A stretch of DNA of 8,302 nt, from positions 1 to 8,302 of the forward strand of contig JAPLYY010000075.1 of the NCBI GenBank assembly GCA_026395315.1. Reading direction: 5' to 3'. A program made the translations under genes and the position numbers. This DNA comes from Candidatus Shapirobacteria bacterium (GTDB lineage: Bacteria; Patescibacteriota; Microgenomatia; UBA12405). The notes under the pieces are model-generated. The model was not told the DNA's origin, did not search any database, and saw only the letters and a list, made by a program, of their open reading frames with translations. This document shows positions 7,165 through 8,302 of the stretch, one piece after another; positions within the stretch are counted from its first letter, which is position 1; each line of letters opens with the position of its first letter.

Positions 7165-7275
7165 CTGTCGCGAGCGTTCAACTATATTGAACGCAGCAAC
7201 CGAGTCCCGATATCGACTAAAGTCTCATCGGGGTCACGGTGCTTAGGGGGTTACTTTGAATAGTAACTTTGACAG
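7165..7275 (+). ncRNA. SAM-I-clan riboswitch (SAM-I or SAM-I/IV-like), metK leader
   Basis: A four-helix leader can be drawn by eye. P1 pairs CTGTC (7165-7169) with GACAG (7271-7275). P2 pairs GCGTTCAA (7174-7181) with TTGAACGC (7187-7194) over a 5-nt loop. P3 pairs CCCGAT (7206-7211) with ATCGGG (7227-7232), extendable by two G-U pairs, with an inner GAC/GTC helix. P4 pairs GTTACT (7250-7255) with AGTAAC (7262-7267). The unpaired segments carry the SAM-I-clan core: CGAG before P2, GCAACC (7196-7201) after it, and GGTGCTTA (7238-7245) between P3 and P4. P2 is short and lacks the kink-turn of classical SAM-I, so a SAM-I/IV-type variant is more likely than canonical SAM-I. It would sense S-adenosylmethionine and control the metK gene that follows. 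No hairpin with a T-run follows, so control of translation is more likely than of termination. Confidence 0.75.
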
Positions 7276-7290
7276 GCCTTATTAATTTAA

Positions 7291-7296
7291 AAAGGA
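7291..7296 (+). promoter_or_regulatory. Ribosome binding site of metK
   Basis: AAAGGA lies 4 nt before the ATG at 7301 and supports that codon as the ancestral metK start, not the TTG at 7387. The upstream CCTT (7277-7280), directly after the riboswitch P1 helix, can pair with AAGG (7292-7295) and would hide the site. This weak hairpin is a candidate expression platform. Confidence 0.55.
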
Positions 7297-7300
7297 AAAA

Positions 7301-7375
7301 ATGAATTATCCCCTTTTTTCGTCAGAGAGTGTGTGTGACGGGCATCAAGACAAAGTTTGTGAAGTCAGAGAATAG
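7301..7375 (+). pseudogene. metK: N-terminal fragment of metK, cut off by a frame-breaking deletion
   Basis: From the ATG with a good ribosome binding site, 24 codons encode the conserved start of S-adenosylmethionine synthetase: SESVCDGHQDKV at residues 8-19, corresponding to SESVsEGHPDKI of E. coli MetK, with the active-site His15 and Asp17 present. A glutamine replaces the nearly invariant proline between them. The frame then runs into EVRE and a TAG stop (7373-7375). The rest of the enzyme resumes in another frame at D7375-F-E-A-L. Comparison with E. coli MetK shows that about 44 residues between DKI and VDIEE are represented by only 17 nt, so about 115 nt are missing. The fragment alone cannot be an enzyme. 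Confidence 0.8.
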
Positions 7376-7386
7376 ATTTTGAGGCG

Positions 7387-8286
7387 TTGGCTCGGCAAAA
7401 AATAAGAGAATTAAGATATACTAAACCGGAATTAAATTTTGATGATAGGTGTAATCTGGAAGTTTTAGTTCATCAACAATCGCCGGATATTGCTATGGGG
7501 GTAGATCAGGACGGTGCCGGGGATCAGGGGATGATGTTTGGTTATGCCTGTAATGAGACTAAAGAATTGATGCCGCTGCCGATTACTTTGGCATCAAAAA
7601 TTTGCCATAAGATGGATGAATTGCAGGACAAATATGAATGGATACGACCGGATGGGAAATCACAAGTAACAGTTCGATACGAAAATAATAAACCGGTGGA
7701 GATTTTGAAGGTTGTAATGGCTAGACCTTTAAATTATCAATTGGTTGATAATCAGACGGCAGAAAAAATATTTTTGACCGAAGCAGTAAATACGGTTCTT
7801 AAGGAATACGGATTTGATGAAATGAGTGAGTCTTTAGTGGTTTTTAATGGTACAGGGAAGTGGGAAATTGGCGGACCGGCCAGCGATACCGGGGTAACCG
7901 GTAGGAAAATTGTGGTTGATACGTATGGTGGAATGGGAAGAATTGGCGGTGGCTGTTTTTCGGGAAAAGATCCGTCGAAAGTTGACCGAAGCGCGGCTTA
8001 TGCGGCCAGATTTATTGCCAAAAATATTGTGGCGTCGAAGTTAGCCGACAGGTGTGAAGTCCAATTGGCGTATGCTATTGGCCAAAGAGATCCGGTGGGG
8101 AAAGCGATTGAGTGTTTTGGAACTGCAAAAAAAGAAATAAAAACCATTGAAGATTTTGGCTGGAATTTAATTGATTTATCGGTTAAAGGGATTATAAATA
8201 AATTAGATTTACGAAGACCAATATATCAAAAAACAGCTCAGTATGGCCATTTTGGACATGATGATTACAGTTGGGAAAAAACTTAA
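7387..8286 (+). CDS. metK: S-adenosylmethionine synthetase, frame lacking the N-terminus (broken metK)
   Basis: This 299-codon frame, open from 7363, encodes all but the first part of MetK, which makes S-adenosylmethionine from methionine and ATP. Clear motifs: QSPDIAMGVD (31-40), GAGDQG (43-48, the methionine-loop/nucleotide region), RPDGKSQV (87-94), GGPASDTGVTGRK (162-174), SGKDPSKVDRSAAY (192-205) and the terminal YGHFGHDDYSWEKT, where the family usually ends or nearly ends. The first methionine codon would be TTG at 7387, but it lacks a proper ribosome binding site. A protein begun there would lack the HxD active-site segment and about 65 residues of the usual roughly 365. The true start is in another frame at 7301, so the locus is best read as a recently disrupted metK or as a sequence with an artefactual deletion. 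The catalytic residues downstream are intact. Confidence 0.85.
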   Translation: MARQKIRELRYTKPELNFDDRCNLEVLVHQQSPDIAMGVDQDGAGDQGMMFGYACNETKELMPLPITLASKICHKMDELQDKYEWIRPDGKSQVTVRYENNKPVEILKVVMARPLNYQLVDNQTAEKIFLTEAVNTVLKEYGFDEMSESLVVFNGTGKWEIGGPASDTGVTGRKIVVDTYGGMGRIGGGCFSGKDPSKVDRSAAYAARFIAKNIVASKLADRCEVQLAYAIGQRDPVGKAIECFGTAKKEIKTIEDFGWNLIDLSVKGIINKLDLRRPIYQKTAQYGHFGHDDYSWEKT

Positions 8287-8302
8287 ACCTACCCCCTACC
8301 CC

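Noticed and set aside
7355..7380. Programmed ribosomal frameshift joining the two metK frames
   Set aside because: A frame change alone would still leave about 40 conserved residues missing, and no slippery heptamer is seen before the TAG.
7387..7389. TTG as the native start of metK
   Set aside because: It has only a GAGG 2 nt away, and the conserved N-terminal MetK motif with a proper ribosome binding site and ATG lies upstream in another frame.
8287..8302. CCTACCCC-like tandem sequence at the right edge
   Set aside because: Only about two imperfect copies are visible before the window ends, so a repeat, terminator or structural element cannot be supported.
1..8302. CRISPR arrays, tRNA or rRNA genes, insertion sequences
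   Set aside because: No spaced direct repeats, cloverleaf-like segments, transposase motifs or terminal inverted repeats were seen on either strand.

Overview
The window looks like part of a small, AT-rich bacterial genome. Short overlaps between genes, sparse Shine-Dalgarno sequences, many glycosyltransferases and the opening 'IGIDGNEAN' of one GT4 enzyme all resemble Candidate Phyla Radiation (Patescibacteria) genomes, perhaps Microgenomates. This placement is inference from style and memory of such proteins; no search was possible. TGA acts as an ordinary stop (ends at 603 and 5100), which argues against the UGA-glycine lineages.

Positions 1-6194 hold seven genes on the minus strand, read from right to left: a GT4 glycosyltransferase, a membrane-anchored DUF192 protein, a GT2 glycosyltransferase, a second GT4, a GT4 fused to a hexapeptide-repeat acyltransferase, a 178-residue membrane protein of unknown function, and a GT2 enzyme cut off by the window edge. 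Neighbours overlap by 4-22 nt or lie 1 nt apart, so this is almost certainly one translationally coupled operon. With five glycosyltransferase domains and one acyltransferase domain it probably builds and decorates a cell-surface polysaccharide or glycolipid. The substrate cannot be read from the sequence.

A 26-bp divergent spacer (6195-6220) with overlapping -10-like boxes separates the operon from a plus-strand gene (6221-7147) for a polytopic membrane protein of the LPG-synthase-TM/UPF0104 (flippase-like) family, a plausible membrane partner of the glycan operon.

Positions 7148-7300 carry a promoter and a structured leader with the hallmarks of a SAM-I-clan riboswitch. It sits directly before metK (S-adenosylmethionine synthetase). 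The metK gene itself is broken in this sequence: a good SD and ATG (7301) start the conserved SESV...GH.DK N-terminus, which stops after 24 codons. The rest of the enzyme continues in another frame to 8286, and about 115 nt that would encode roughly 40 conserved residues are missing. The riboswitch and catalytic C-terminal region are otherwise well preserved, so this is either a very recent deletion or an assembly/strain-variant artefact. It is the most notable anomaly of the window.
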